A stretch of 64,000 nucleotides of DNA from Oleispira sp963851095 (GCA_963851095.1 CAWKOX010000001.1:45900-109899), one strand, 5' to 3'; positions 17,971 through 27,708 are shown, counted from the stretch's first letter. Numbers and translations: made by a program. The notes: generated by a model not told the origin, from the sequence alone.

Positions 17971-19062
17971 CTATTGTTCTTGGCTGCCTAAAGCGGTTAA
18001 CTGCTCAGTTTGATGCTCGGTAATTAAAGGTTTCAAAACGGCACCTAAATCTCCCTGCATCACTTCATCCAGCTTGTATAAGGTTAAGTTGATTCGGTGA
18101 TCAGTCACACGACCTTGTGGATAATTATACGTACGAATACGTTCCGAACGGTCGCCACTACCCACCAAGCTCTTGCGCTCTGCCGCTTGTTCGGCTTGCT
18201 GCTTTTGCAATACCGCATCATTAATTCGACTGGCAAGAACCGTCATCGCTTTCGCACGGTTCTTATGCTGAGAACGTTCGTCTTGGCACTCAACCACAAA
18301 CCCTGTTGGTAAATGCGTCAAACGAATAGCCGAATCCGTTTTGTTTACGTGCTGACCACCCGAACCCGAAGCACGGAACGTATCAACGCGTAAATCAGCC
18401 TTCTTAATTTCAATCTCACCTTCGCCTTCAACTTCAGGCATGATGACAACGGTACAGGCCGATGTATGAACACGACCTTGAGATTCAGTTTCAGGAACAC
18501 GTTGTACTCGGTGCGCACCCGACTCAAACTTTAACTGAGAATAAACATCAGAACCCGAAATACGAGCGATTATTTCTTTATAACCGCCGTGGTCGCCATC
18601 GTTGGTGGTTAATATTTCAACACGAAATCCCTGTGTTTCAGCATAACGAGAATACATACGATAAAGATCGCCCGAGAAAATCGCGGCTTCATCACCACCG
18701 GTACCCGCACGAATTTCTAGAATAACGTTGCGACCATCGTTCGGATCTTTTGGCAGTAACAAGACCTGTAAATCAGCTTCTAATGTTTCTAGGGTCGCTT
18801 TTGCTGATTTATATTCTTCTTGACCCATTTCACGCATTTCTGGGTCTTCATCTTTTAATAACAATTCGGCTTCAGCAAAATCTTCTTCTGCTTGGGTGAA
18901 CGCTTCATAGGCCTGCACAACAGGTTCTAATTCGGCATACTCTTTTGACAGACCACGAAACTTATCTTGATTAGAGATAATTTCATTATCACTGAGTAGA
19001 TGACCAATTTCTTCGTAGCGCTCACATAAATGCTGCAACTTATGAACTAATGATTCTTTCAT
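17971..19062 (-). CDS. prfA: Peptide chain release factor 1
   Basis: A 363-residue ribosome release factor for UAA and UAG. The GGQ catalytic motif sits in FRASGSGGQHVNKTDSAIRL, followed by the normal DERSQHKNRAKAM block. The length equals the family norm. Its start codon overlaps the hemA stop by four bases (ATGA), so translation is coupled. The usual partner prmC, which methylates the GGQ glutamine, is not the next gene; rmuC follows after three bases. Confidence 0.98.
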   Translation of the reverse strand: MKESLVHKLQHLCERYEEIGHLLSDNEIISNQDKFRGLSKEYAELEPVVQAYEAFTQAEEDFAEAELLLKDEDPEMREMGQEEYKSAKATLETLEADLQVLLLPKDPNDGRNVILEIRAGTGGDEAAIFSGDLYRMYSRYAETQGFRVEILTTNDGDHGGYKEIIARISGSDVYSQLKFESGAHRVQRVPETESQGRVHTSACTVVIMPEVEGEGEIEIKKADLRVDTFRASGSGGQHVNKTDSAIRLTHLPTGFVVECQDERSQHKNRAKAMTVLASRINDAVLQKQQAEQAAERKSLVGSGDRSERIRTYNYPQGRVTDHRINLTLYKLDEVMQGDLGAVLKPLITEHQTEQLTALGSQEQ

Positions 19063-20384
19063 TGTGATGTATTCTTCTCTTTGTTCTCAGTCATACTGTT
19101 ATTAGTATCATCCGAGAGCTGAAATAATTCTTGAACCCAATCCATAATCTCAAGCTGGCCTTCGGCCCCTGCTTTACGCATTTGCTTGGTAGGAGTGTGT
19201 AATATTTTATTGGTATACGTATGAGCAAACTGCTGCAAAACTTTCGCAGGATCATCACCATTCGCGAGCTGCCTGCGAGCTTTCGAAAGACACTCATCTT
19301 TAAGGCTTTCAATATGAGTGCGTAATGACGTCACCGTTGAAACCACATCTAATGAGCGTAATTCTCGCATAAAACGCTCTACACCTGAAATAATCAGCTG
19401 CTCAGCTTGAACCGCAGCGTCTTGGCGCGACTTTACATTTTCTTCAATGATGTCTTTTAAGTCGTCTACCGTATATAAAAAGACGTCATTTAGATCACCG
19501 ACTTCTTCTTCAATATCTCGTGGCACTGCGATATCGACCATAAACATCGGTGAATGGCGGCGTTTCTTCATCGCTCGCTCAACCGTGCCTTTACCTAAAA
19601 TCGGTAAAGGACTGGCCGTCGATGAAATAACGATATCAGCACGGGGTAACTCTTGTGCAATATCTTCTAATAAAACCGCCTCTGCATGAAATTGCTCCGC
19701 CAGTTTTTGTGCTCTTGCCAACGTTCGGTTTGCTACAATAATTTGCTTAATACCCGCATCTTTCAGATGCTTAGCAACTAAGTCAATCGTCTCTCCTGCA
19801 CCAACAAGTAACGCAGTACTGCGACTCAAATCAGAAAAGATGTGTTTAGCCATACTCACTGCGGCAAACGCTACTGAAACCGGATTTTGCCCAATCGCCG
19901 TATTCGTTCTAACTTCTTTTGCGACGGTAAAGGTTTGGCGAAATAAACGGCCAAGATCACTGCCTGTTGTGCCCGCTTGCTGAGAAACAGCATAAGCCGA
20001 TTTAAACTGACCTAAAATTTGAGGCTCGCCAAGTACCAACGAGTCTAGTCCGCAGGCAACACGCATCATATGTTGAACAGCATCGTTATTATGATGAATA
20101 TACGACGAATCTAATAAGGTTTTCTCATCAACATCATGATGCTGACTTAACCATGCCAGCAGAACTTGCCCAGCTTGCGCATCAACTTCCTCTCCTTCAT
20201 CGGTATAAGAGCAGTAGATTTCGGTTCGGTTACAGGTTGATAGAATCGAGACTTCTGTGACAGGCGTGAGGGTATGCAGCAACTGCTGAAGAACATCCGG
20301 CATGGTTGCTGGATCAAACGATACTCTCTCACGCACGGCCACAGGGGCTGTTTTGTGATTAATGCCAAGCGCTATGATTCCCAT
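19059..20384 (-). CDS. hemA: Glutamyl-tRNA reductase
   Basis: A 441-residue enzyme that reduces glutamyl-tRNA to glutamate-1-semialdehyde, the first step of tetrapyrrole synthesis. The start MGIIALGINHKTAPVAVRER, the active cysteine near residue 51 in SILSTCNRTEIYC, the NADPH-binding segment ALLVGAGETIDLVAKHL and the C-terminal dimerisation helices are present. The C-terminus has a short asparagine/lysine-rich tail. It is the first gene of the hemA-prfA unit and divergent from a TPR lipoprotein gene, as in Pseudomonas. Confidence 0.98.
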   Translation of the reverse strand: MGIIALGINHKTAPVAVRERVSFDPATMPDVLQQLLHTLTPVTEVSILSTCNRTEIYCSYTDEGEEVDAQAGQVLLAWLSQHHDVDEKTLLDSSYIHHNNDAVQHMMRVACGLDSLVLGEPQILGQFKSAYAVSQQAGTTGSDLGRLFRQTFTVAKEVRTNTAIGQNPVSVAFAAVSMAKHIFSDLSRSTALLVGAGETIDLVAKHLKDAGIKQIIVANRTLARAQKLAEQFHAEAVLLEDIAQELPRADIVISSTASPLPILGKGTVERAMKKRRHSPMFMVDIAVPRDIEEEVGDLNDVFLYTVDDLKDIIEENVKSRQDAAVQAEQLIISGVERFMRELRSLDVVSTVTSLRTHIESLKDECLSKARRQLANGDDPAKVLQQFAHTYTNKILHTPTKQMRKAGAEGQLEIMDWVQELFQLSDDTNNSMTENKEKNTSQ

Positions 20385-20573
20385 CTGAGATTAAATCTGA
20401 CCTTTTAATAAATGACACATCGACGAAAGCGGCACAGTATAACGGGAAATAATGATGAAATCTTTTCCACATTGCCTTGTCTACTATAAATTCACCCACA
20501 ATGAAGACTTAACGCTGACTTTTAGTTAAATTTCAGAGTATGCTGTTGACAGAATAAATGGATATAGGTCGTT

Positions 20574-22355
20574 ATGTTGTTTCGGATTGTTACCTTATTA
20601 ATCGCCAATGGCCTAATTGCAGGCTGTTCACTTCTTCCAATGAACAGCGATACCACCTCGTTAGAAAAGGCGGCTGATCATGAAACTGCCATTTATGAGG
20701 CAGATAATAATACGATTCAAGCCCCTTTCAGCCCAAATTATGACAAACCGTTTGAAGCCGCGACGCTGTATTCATTACTAGTCGCAGAAGTCGCAGGGCA
20801 GCGCCAGCAATTCGATATTTCTTTAGCAAACTATTTAGATCAAGCGCAACAAACTCAGGATCCAGGTATTGCTGAACGTGCAACACGCATCGCGCAATAC
20901 TTAGGTATTAACGAATACATTTTAGAATCCGCAATGCTTTGGGTCAAAATCGCCCCAGAAGAAGCTCAAGCACATCAAACCTTAGCGCTTGCTTATATGA
21001 AAATAGGGCAATTTTCTTCAGCACTGACTCACCTAGAAGCCGTCTTTAATCTAGTCGGAGCCAGTCAATTTGATTTCCTTGCCTTAAACGCTAAATCACT
21101 AGGCAACCATGAAACACTTGATCTTCTGCATCAAATTGAAGAATTAACGCAAAAGCACAATGAATACGCGCCTCTTTGGATGGCCCAAGGCGCCTTATTA
21201 TTACAGCTAGAAGATTATTCAGCAGCGCTCCCCGCCCTAAACCAAGCACTGTCATTAAGAGAGGGCTATGTTGCCGCAGCGATCAGTAAAGCCAGGGTAC
21301 TACACAAGCTAGAGCAGCACGAAGAAGCCCTTGCCTTACTTGACGAACTACACGAACAACTGCCAAAAAATAAAGGCATCGGCGTATTGCGCGCTCGTAT
21401 ATTAATCGACCTAAAGCGTTTTAGTGAAGCCCGCGCGGCATTTCAATACCTAGCACAACAGTTTCCCAATGATCATTCAATACAACTATCACTAGGATTA
21501 CTGCACATAGAGCTAACAGAGTACGATCAAGCAATCGCCGCCCTGAGTCCATTAACCTTACAAAGAAACATGGCCGACGAAGCCTATTTTTATCTTGCTC
21601 GTATTGCCGAAAGCCAAGAAGACCTCCCTCGTGCCATTCGTAACTATCAGTCAGTTCAAAAAGGTCGTCAATTTTTACCTGCGCAATATAAAGCGGCTCA
21701 GTTATTAATTGAATTGGAGGACATTAACGCCGCTCGGGATTATTTAACTCATCGCCGCAGTGAGTTCCCAGAGAGCAACATTGAACTCGTCCAGTTAGAA
21801 GTAGAATTATTGATTCAGCGCGAACTCACTCTTGAAGCCTACCAGCTTGTTGATACCGCTTTAATTGAATCACCTGATAGCACCAAATTACTTTATAGCC
21901 GAGGGTTATTGGCGGAAAAGCTTGGGGATTTAGGGCAACTCGAAAGAGACCTGCGCCACATCATCAAACTCATGCCTGAAAACGCAGAAGCGATTAATGC
22001 TTTGGGATATACCTTGGCCGACAAAACCGATCGTATCGATGAAGCCATGGTATTAATAAAACAAGCCATCGAGCTATCACCTGACAACCCCGCCATTATC
22101 GATAGCTTAGGCTGGGCTTATTTTCGATTAGGGGACTTAGAAAAATCAGCCGAACTACTTCAACAGGCCTATAAAGACTTCCCAGATCACGAAGTCGCTG
22201 CACACTTAGGTGAGGTGCTTTGGCAGCTCAGGCGCAATGATGAAGCAAAAAGTATTTGGAAACAGGGCTTGGAGCAAAATTCCGATAGCCCTATTATAAA
22301 AGAAACGTTACAACGTCTTAATTTAGATTCTGATTTCCAGTTAATACCAAAGTGA
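20574..22355 (+). CDS. TPR-repeat lipoprotein
   Basis: A 593-residue protein with a lipobox (LIAGC, cysteine near residue 18) followed by about a dozen tetratricopeptide repeats between residues 70 and 580; clear units include AEAINALGYTLADKTDRIDEAM and AIIDSLGWAYFRLGDLEKSAEL. It should be anchored in the outer membrane facing the periplasm as a protein-protein scaffold. The start has AGG five bases before ATG. The stop overlaps the lolB start by four bases (GTGA), so it heads an operon with lolB and ispE. This order is known from Pseudomonas. Confidence 0.9.
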   Translation: MLFRIVTLLIANGLIAGCSLLPMNSDTTSLEKAADHETAIYEADNNTIQAPFSPNYDKPFEAATLYSLLVAEVAGQRQQFDISLANYLDQAQQTQDPGIAERATRIAQYLGINEYILESAMLWVKIAPEEAQAHQTLALAYMKIGQFSSALTHLEAVFNLVGASQFDFLALNAKSLGNHETLDLLHQIEELTQKHNEYAPLWMAQGALLLQLEDYSAALPALNQALSLREGYVAAAISKARVLHKLEQHEEALALLDELHEQLPKNKGIGVLRARILIDLKRFSEARAAFQYLAQQFPNDHSIQLSLGLLHIELTEYDQAIAALSPLTLQRNMADEAYFYLARIAESQEDLPRAIRNYQSVQKGRQFLPAQYKAAQLLIELEDINAARDYLTHRRSEFPESNIELVQLEVELLIQRELTLEAYQLVDTALIESPDSTKLLYSRGLLAEKLGDLGQLERDLRHIIKLMPENAEAINALGYTLADKTDRIDEAMVLIKQAIELSPDNPAIIDSLGWAYFRLGDLEKSAELLQQAYKDFPDHEVAAHLGEVLWQLRRNDEAKSIWKQGLEQNSDSPIIKETLQRLNLDSDFQLIPK

Positions 22356-22951
22356 CCCTCAGACCCATGAAAGCTTCCTATTTTGGGCTCATACTCTTTA
22401 TTAGTATGAGTCTATCTGGCTGCAGCGTATTTGACCTGCAGCAAGATGATCAAGAACTAGAATACCAACTGAATCAAATTCAACAATGGAAGGTACGCGG
22501 CAAACTCTCTGTTATCAGCCCAGAAGATGCGGTCACCGGCTATTTAACCTGGCAGCAAGATAATGAGAATTTTGATTTATTCTTGTCAGGCCCGTTTGGC
22601 CAAGGTTCAAGCCGCCTTGAAGGCAACAGCAGCCACGCAACATTAACATTGCCAAGCAAAGAACCTGTTCGTGCTCCGTCAGCAGAATACCTAGTCGCCG
22701 CCTATTTAGGTTGGGAATTTCCTGTGCTGGATTTGCGCTATTGGGTAAAAGGTCAACCGAGCCCAAGCTCAGACTTTACCCAAGTTCGTAATAGTTTAGG
22801 GTTATTAGAAAGCCTGAAGCAGCATGATTGGCAGGTTGAATTTTCTCGCTATCAGCCGCAAGGAGAAACCTGGTTACCCGGCCGTATCAAGATCATCGGC
22901 CACGGTTTTAAATTTGTTTTGGTGATTAAAGAATGGTCTATTTATGAATAA
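22352..22951 (+). CDS. lolB: Outer-membrane lipoprotein receptor LolB
   Basis: A 199-residue lipoprotein that accepts lipoproteins from LolA and inserts them in the outer membrane. The lipobox is LSGC, followed by WKVRGKLSVISPEDAVTGYLTWQQ, FDLFLSGPFGQGSSRLEG and the late LGLLESLKQHDWQVEFSRYQ, all in the family order. The first possible start is GTG at 22352, overlapping the stop of the TPR gene; ATG at 22367 also gives an intact signal peptide. It overlaps ispE by eight bases. Confidence 0.93.
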   Translation: MTLRPMKASYFGLILFISMSLSGCSVFDLQQDDQELEYQLNQIQQWKVRGKLSVISPEDAVTGYLTWQQDNENFDLFLSGPFGQGSSRLEGNSSHATLTLPSKEPVRAPSAEYLVAAYLGWEFPVLDLRYWVKGQPSPSSDFTQVRNSLGLLESLKQHDWQVEFSRYQPQGETWLPGRIKIIGHGFKFVLVIKEWSIYE

Positions 22952-23858
22952 CCCTACTCCGAATAAATCAGCCCCTAATAACGCCAGCGCCCAATGGTTA
23001 ACCGTGCCTGCTCCGGCAAAGTTAAACCTAATGCTGCACATCACCGGCCAGCGCGCTGATGGTTATCATGAATTACAAACCATTTTCCAGTTTTTAGAGT
23101 ATGGCGACCAGCTCAGCTTTCAATCACGTAACGATAGCGAATTAACCCTGAGCCCAGAAATAGTCGGCGTAAATTTTGAAGATAATTTAATTATCAAGGC
23201 CGCTCGCAGCTTACAAAACCACCCCAACGCCAGCAATAAACAATGCGGTGCTAATATTCGCCTAGAAAAAATATTACCGATGGGAGGAGGTTTGGGGGGG
23301 GGCAGTTCAGATGCTGCAACCACGATGCTTGCTTTAAATTCTATATGGCGACTCGATCTATCATTAGAAGAATTAGCCGAGTTAGGCATTCAGCTAGGCG
23401 CCGATGTGCCAGTATTCATCAAGGGGCACGCCTGTTGGGCAGAAGGCATAGGGGAAAAGATCACGCCACTACCCGACCTCGCTGAAAACTGGTTTTTAGT
23501 AGCTTGTCCAAACGCACATTCAAATACCAAAGAAATTTTTTCGCATAAAGAGTTGACAAGGGACAGTGAGATCCTTAATATGCGCCACGCACTTGAGGGA
23601 CAAGCAGCAAACACCGTTAGAAATGACTGTCAGTTAGTTGCCTCGAAACTCAGCCCTGAAATTGGTAAGACATTGAATTTGCTAAACAAATTCGGCTCTG
23701 CTAAGATGACGGGAACTGGAGCTTGTGTTTTCTTAAGCCTAGCTTCAGAGAACAAAGCAACGCAAGTTGCAAGTAAGCTTCCGGCTGAATTAGATATTTT
23801 TATTGCGAAAGGTACTAACCTTTCTTCTGCACATAAGGTATTATTCGGCTCCGTTTGA
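22944..23858 (+). CDS. ispE: 4-diphosphocytidyl-2-C-methyl-D-erythritol kinase
   Basis: A 304-residue GHMP kinase of the MEP isoprenoid pathway. The N-terminal PAPAKLNLMLHITGQRADGYH block, the ATP loop LPMGGGLGGGSSDAA at residues 111-125 and the C-terminal AKMTGTGACVFLSL motif are present. It has a short polar N-terminal extension before the conserved part. It overlaps lolB by eight bases and is followed by the tRNA-Gln gene and prs, the usual order in pseudomonad-like genomes. Confidence 0.97.
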   Translation: MNNPTPNKSAPNNASAQWLTVPAPAKLNLMLHITGQRADGYHELQTIFQFLEYGDQLSFQSRNDSELTLSPEIVGVNFEDNLIIKAARSLQNHPNASNKQCGANIRLEKILPMGGGLGGGSSDAATTMLALNSIWRLDLSLEELAELGIQLGADVPVFIKGHACWAEGIGEKITPLPDLAENWFLVACPNAHSNTKEIFSHKELTRDSEILNMRHALEGQAANTVRNDCQLVASKLSPEIGKTLNLLNKFGSAKMTGTGACVFLSLASENKATQVASKLPAELDIFIAKGTNLSSAHKVLFGSV

Positions 23859-23877
23859 AAAAACGGTTTTAAAAAGT

Positions 23878-23952
23878 TGGGGTGTCGCCAAGCGGTAAGG
23901 CAACGGGTTTTGATCCCGTCATGCGCAGGTTCAAATCCTGCCACCTCAGCCA
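23878..23952 (+). tRNA. tRNA-Gln (anticodon TTG)
   Basis: A 75-base cloverleaf with encoded CCA. The acceptor arms are TGGGGTG and CACCTCA (one G-T pair), the anticodon stem is ACGGG/CCCGT and the loop TTTTGAT places TTG at 23910-23912. The T arm is GCAGG-TTCAAAT-CCTGC. It lies between ispE and prs, where many gammaproteobacteria keep it. Confidence 0.97.
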
Positions 23953-23996
23953 ACTTCTTTTTTATCCATTATTGAAAAATCTAAAGGTGACCCATA

Positions 23997-24938
23997 GTGT
24001 CCAAACTGATGGTATTTACCGGCAACGCCAATCCAAAATTAGCCAAGCTAGTCGTTGAACGTTTAGATATTCCAATGGGCGAAATGTCCGTAGGTAAATT
24101 CAGTGATGGTGAAATCACCGTTGAAATTGATGAAAATGTGCGTGGTAAAGACGTTTTTATTATTCAGCCAACCTGTACCCCAACCAACGATAACTTGATG
24201 GAACTTCTGCTAATGGCAGATGGTTTACGTCGTGCTTCTGCATCTCGTATCACCGCTGTTGTTCCTTATTTCGGTTATGCACGTCAAGATCGTCGTCCTC
24301 GTAGTGCTCGTGTGCCAATTAGTGCCCGTGCAGTTGCAGACATGATGGTAGGTTCAGGCATCGACCGTGTACTAACGGTTGATTTACACGCCGATCAAAT
24401 CCAGGGCTTTTTCAGTGTTCCTGTTGATAACGTATACGGCTCTCCAATTTTATTAGATGACATTGCCCGTCAGAAATACGAAGACTTAATCGTAGTTTCT
24501 CCAGACGTGGGGGGTGTTGTTCGCGCACGCGCTATCGCTAAACAGTTAAATGTTGATCTAGCGATTATTGATAAGCGTCGCCCAGAAGCCAATGTTGCCG
24601 AAATCATGAACATTATCGGTGATGTTGAAGGTCGAACTTGTGTCTTAGTTGATGACATGGTCGATACTGCAGGCACTTTATGCCACGCAGCGAGTGCATT
24701 AAAAGAACGTGGTGCTAAAGCCGTTGTTGCTTATTGTACTCACCCTGTTCTATCTGGCCCAGCCATTGATCGCTTGAAAGCTTCTGCTCTTGATGAGTTA
24801 GTCGTTACCGATACGATTCCATTGTCTGCAGCCGCACAAAAATCTGGCCGCGTTCGTCAATTGACAATCGCTGGTCTATTAGCTGAATCGATTCGTCGTG
24901 TTAATAACGAAGAATCAATCAGCGCAATGTTTAGATAA
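23997..24938 (+). CDS. prs: Ribose-phosphate pyrophosphokinase
   Basis: A 313-residue enzyme that makes PRPP from ribose-5-phosphate and ATP for nucleotide, histidine and tryptophan synthesis. The ATP-binding FSDGEITVEIDENVRG region, the YFGYARQDRRPRSARVPIS flexible loop, DLHADQIQGFF and the PRPP-binding VDDMVDTAGTL motif are all present. The start is GTG with AAGGTGA seven bases upstream. A hairpin pair follows before rplY. Confidence 0.98.
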   Translation: MSKLMVFTGNANPKLAKLVVERLDIPMGEMSVGKFSDGEITVEIDENVRGKDVFIIQPTCTPTNDNLMELLLMADGLRRASASRITAVVPYFGYARQDRRPRSARVPISARAVADMMVGSGIDRVLTVDLHADQIQGFFSVPVDNVYGSPILLDDIARQKYEDLIVVSPDVGGVVRARAIAKQLNVDLAIIDKRRPEANVAEIMNIIGDVEGRTCVLVDDMVDTAGTLCHAASALKERGAKAVVAYCTHPVLSGPAIDRLKASALDELVVTDTIPLSAAAQKSGRVRQLTIAGLLAESIRRVNNEESISAMFR

Positions 24939-25006
24939 GTCCAACTTAGATAAACATACTTTAGATAAGCAAACGTCGTAAAGACATTTGCTATCGACAG
25001 TTTCAC

Positions 25007-25037
25007 GTTGAGGAGTTTGGTCGCAAAACTCTTCAAC
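25007..25037 (+). other. 12-bp hairpin in the prs-rplY interval
   Basis: GTTGAGGAGTTT (25007-25018) pairs with AAACTCTTCAAC (25026-25037) with one G-T pair. There is no T run after it, so it is not a terminator on its own. It lies about 115 bases before rplY and could be part of the rplY leader. Confidence 0.5.
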
Positions 25038-25045
25038 ATATAGAG

Positions 25046-25077
25046 AACCTCAAGGGTATTTTACCCTTGGGGTTTTC
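25046..25077 (+). terminator. Hairpin with T run between prs and rplY
   Basis: AACCTCAAGGGT (25046-25057) pairs with ACCCTTGGGGTT (25063-25074) with one T-G pair, followed by TTTTCT. It can end prs transcription or act as an attenuator in the rplY leader. Confidence 0.65.
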
Positions 25078-25153
25078 TGCACTTAGTCGCTCATAGCTTT
25101 AACAATCATGTTAAGCATGCAAGCGACTTTATATATAAAGAAAGGTAGTTACC

Positions 25154-25792
25154 ATGTCTGATTTAACATTGAACGCAGAACTTCGCGAAGTAGTAGGGAA
25201 AGGTGCGAGCCGCCGCCTACGTCGTTTAGAAGGTCTAGTTCCAGCAATTATTTATGGCGGAAAAACTGGCGGCAACGCTCGTAAGCCAACCAACATCACG
25301 TTGAAAGATAATGAGTTGAAGAAAGCTTTAGAAAACGAAGCTTACTACAGCAGCATCATCACTTTGAACATTGGTGATAAGACTGAGCAAGTTATCTTAA
25401 AAGATATGCAGCGTCACCCTGCTCGTAACGACGTAATGCACGCTGATTTCTTGCGTGTAAGTAAGTCTACAATTATTAAAGCTCAGGTTCCTGTTCACTT
25501 CATTAATGAAGATATCTGCCCTGCAGTTAAAACTGGCGGTGCTAAAATCAACCACCAGATGACTAGTATCGATATCATTTGTGCAGCAGGTGACCTTCCT
25601 GAGTTCATCGAAATCGATCTTGCTGAAACGGCTGCGGGTGAAGTGATTCACTTGTCAGACATCAAGTTCCCTAAAGGCGTTGAATCTTTAGCATTGTCTC
25701 ATGGTGCTGATCACGACACAGCCGTTGTTTCTTTGTTTACTCCTAAAGGTGTAGCGGAAGACGACGCTGAAGAAGAAGCTGGCGAAGAGTAA
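25154..25792 (+). CDS. rplY: Ribosomal protein bL25 (CTC type)
   Basis: A 212-residue two-domain bL25/CTC protein that binds 5S rRNA. The N-terminal 5S-binding domain (LRRLEGLVPAIIYGGKTG, LKDMQRHPARNDVMHADFLR) is followed by the beta-rich CTC domain (VPVHFINEDICPAVKTGGAK) and an acidic tail. The long form is typical of Pseudomonas-like genomes, where E. coli has only the first domain. It lies between prs and pth and ends at a strong terminator. Confidence 0.96.
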   Translation: MSDLTLNAELREVVGKGASRRLRRLEGLVPAIIYGGKTGGNARKPTNITLKDNELKKALENEAYYSSIITLNIGDKTEQVILKDMQRHPARNDVMHADFLRVSKSTIIKAQVPVHFINEDICPAVKTGGAKINHQMTSIDIICAAGDLPEFIEIDLAETAAGEVIHLSDIKFPKGVESLALSHGADHDTAVVSLFTPKGVAEDDAEEEAGEE

Positions 25793-25845
25793 TCTTCTTT
25801 CTCTAAAGCACAACCGCGAGGTTGCTGGCCCACGGAGAAAACAGT

Positions 25846-25875
25846 AAAAAGGGCTCATTTATGAGCCCTTTTTTG
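25846..25875 (+). terminator. Intrinsic terminator of rplY
   Basis: GGGCTCAT and ATGAGCCC with a two-base loop, preceded by an A run and followed by TTTTTT. Confidence 0.93.
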
Positions 25876-25954
25876 TATTAACGCTTTTATCTTTTTAAAG
25901 CGAGTACAAATAAACATAAACGATTATGCTAAAGGCTACACTGAAGGCAATACG

Positions 25955-26539
25955 ATGAGCACAATTAAACTCATAGTCGGTCTGGGCAACCCAGGCTCTG
26001 AATACGAAGCGACTCGCCATAATGCTGGTGCTTGGTTCATTTCAGAGATTGCTCGCGCTTATAATATCTCCTTAAAAGCTGATAAAAAGTTTTATGGTAT
26101 CAGTGGTCAAGGACGTATTGATGGCCATGATGTATGGTTATTATTTCCGACAACCTACATGAATGACAGCGGCAAAGCGGTACAAGCCTTAGCCAATTTT
26201 TACAAAATTAACGCCGAAGAAATTTTAGTCGCCCACGATGAGTTAGACTTACCGTCTGGCGTCGCTAAATTAAAAACCGGTGGTGGTCACGGTGGTCAGA
26301 ATGGCTTACGTGATATCATTGCTTGCCTAGGCAACAATAAAAACTTTCATCGTCTGCGTATTGGCATTGGCCATCCGGGTGATAAAAGCCAAGTGACTGG
26401 GCACGTACTAGGTCGACCCAGCGCTACAGAAAAGACACAAATGGACGCGACCATTGATGAAGCCAGTCGCGTATTACCCGATGCCATAAAAGGTGATTGG
26501 GGCAAAGCCATGAATAGACTTCATACTTTTAAAGCATAA
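25955..26539 (+). CDS. pth: Peptidyl-tRNA hydrolase
   Basis: A 194-residue enzyme that releases peptides from prematurely dropped peptidyl-tRNA. The start VGLGNPGSEYEATRHNAG carries the catalytic histidine in RHNAG; TYMNDSGKAV and VAHDELDLPSGVAKLK, then GGHGGQNGLRDI follow in order. AAGG lies before the ATG. ychF starts 58 bases after the stop, the classic pth-ychF pair. Confidence 0.97.
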   Translation: MSTIKLIVGLGNPGSEYEATRHNAGAWFISEIARAYNISLKADKKFYGISGQGRIDGHDVWLLFPTTYMNDSGKAVQALANFYKINAEEILVAHDELDLPSGVAKLKTGGGHGGQNGLRDIIACLGNNKNFHRLRIGIGHPGDKSQVTGHVLGRPSATEKTQMDATIDEASRVLPDAIKGDWGKAMNRLHTFKA

Positions 26540-26597
26540 TAATCGCTCACCGATTATTGATTGCGAACAAATAGCTAAACAAATATAGGACATCACG

Positions 26598-27689
26598 ATG
26601 GGTTTTAAATGCGGAATCGTTGGTCTACCCAACGTAGGTAAATCGACTCTTTTTAACGCACTGACAAAAGCCGGCATTGGCGCAGAAAACTTCCCCTTCT
26701 GCACCATCGAGCCTAACTCAGGTATGGTGCCTATGCCAGATGCACGCCTTGATGCACTAGCAGAAATCGTTAAGCCAGAGCGTGTATTAGCAACCACGAT
26801 GGAATTCGTTGATATTGCCGGTTTAGTTGAAGGCGCATCAAAAGGTGAAGGTCTTGGTAACCAGTTCTTAGCCAACATTCGTGAAACCGATGCCATTGCT
26901 CACGTTGTACGCTGCTTTGAAGACGAAAACGTTATTCACGTAGCCAACAAAATTTCTCCTACTGACGATGTTGATATCATCAATACTGAATTAATCTTGG
27001 CCGACCTTGAATCTTGCGAAAAGCAATTACAACGCGTGACTCGTGTTGCTAAAGGCGGCGCTAAAGATGCTGTACAGCAGAAAGGTTTATTAGAAAAATT
27101 AGTGGCTCACTTAAGCGACGGTTTACCGGCTCGCACATTGGTTAAAGAAGATGGCGACTACGCTCTTTTTGACCAGTTCCACCTGATTACACTGAAGCCA
27201 GTCATGTACATCGCGAACGTTAGCGAAGATGGTTTTGAAAACAACCCTCATCTTGATACCGTACGTGAAATTGCCGCAGCTGATCAAGCAGTAGTCGTTG
27301 CTGTATGCAACCAGATTGAAGCGGAAATTTCTGAACTTGATGACGATGAGAAAAAAGAATTCTTAGACGACATGGGCATGGAAGAAGCCGGTCTTGATCG
27401 TGTAATTCGTGCAGGTTACGAACTATTAGGTTTACAGACGTATTTCACTGCAGGCGTTAAAGAAGTGCGTGCTTGGACAGTACCGGTAGGCGCAACGGCT
27501 CCTAATGGCGCTGGCGTAATTCATACCGATTTCGAGAAAGGTTTTATTCGCGCAGAAGTAATCGCCTATGAAGATTTCATTCAATACAAGGGTGAAGCTG
27601 GTGCGAAAGATGCAGGGAAATGGCGCTTAGAAGGTAAAGAATATTTGATTAAAGACGGCGATGTGATGCATTACCGTTTTAACGTTTAA
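26598..27689 (+). CDS. ychF: Redox-regulated ATPase YchF
   Basis: A 363-residue OBG-family P-loop protein. The Walker A is GLPNVGKSTLFNAL near the start, the switch region is FVDIAGLVEGASKGEGLGNQFL, and the base-selecting motif is NVSE rather than NKxD, which in this family gives ATP preference. A C-terminal TGS domain ends in RLEGKEYLIKDGDVMHYRFNV. Paired with pth upstream; a strong terminator follows. Confidence 0.97.
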   Translation: MGFKCGIVGLPNVGKSTLFNALTKAGIGAENFPFCTIEPNSGMVPMPDARLDALAEIVKPERVLATTMEFVDIAGLVEGASKGEGLGNQFLANIRETDAIAHVVRCFEDENVIHVANKISPTDDVDIINTELILADLESCEKQLQRVTRVAKGGAKDAVQQKGLLEKLVAHLSDGLPARTLVKEDGDYALFDQFHLITLKPVMYIANVSEDGFENNPHLDTVREIAAADQAVVVAVCNQIEAEISELDDDEKKEFLDDMGMEEAGLDRVIRAGYELLGLQTYFTAGVKEVRAWTVPVGATAPNGAGVIHTDFEKGFIRAEVIAYEDFIQYKGEAGAKDAGKWRLEGKEYLIKDGDVMHYRFNV

Positions 27690-27708
27690 TCTATTTTCCT
27701 TGCATAAA

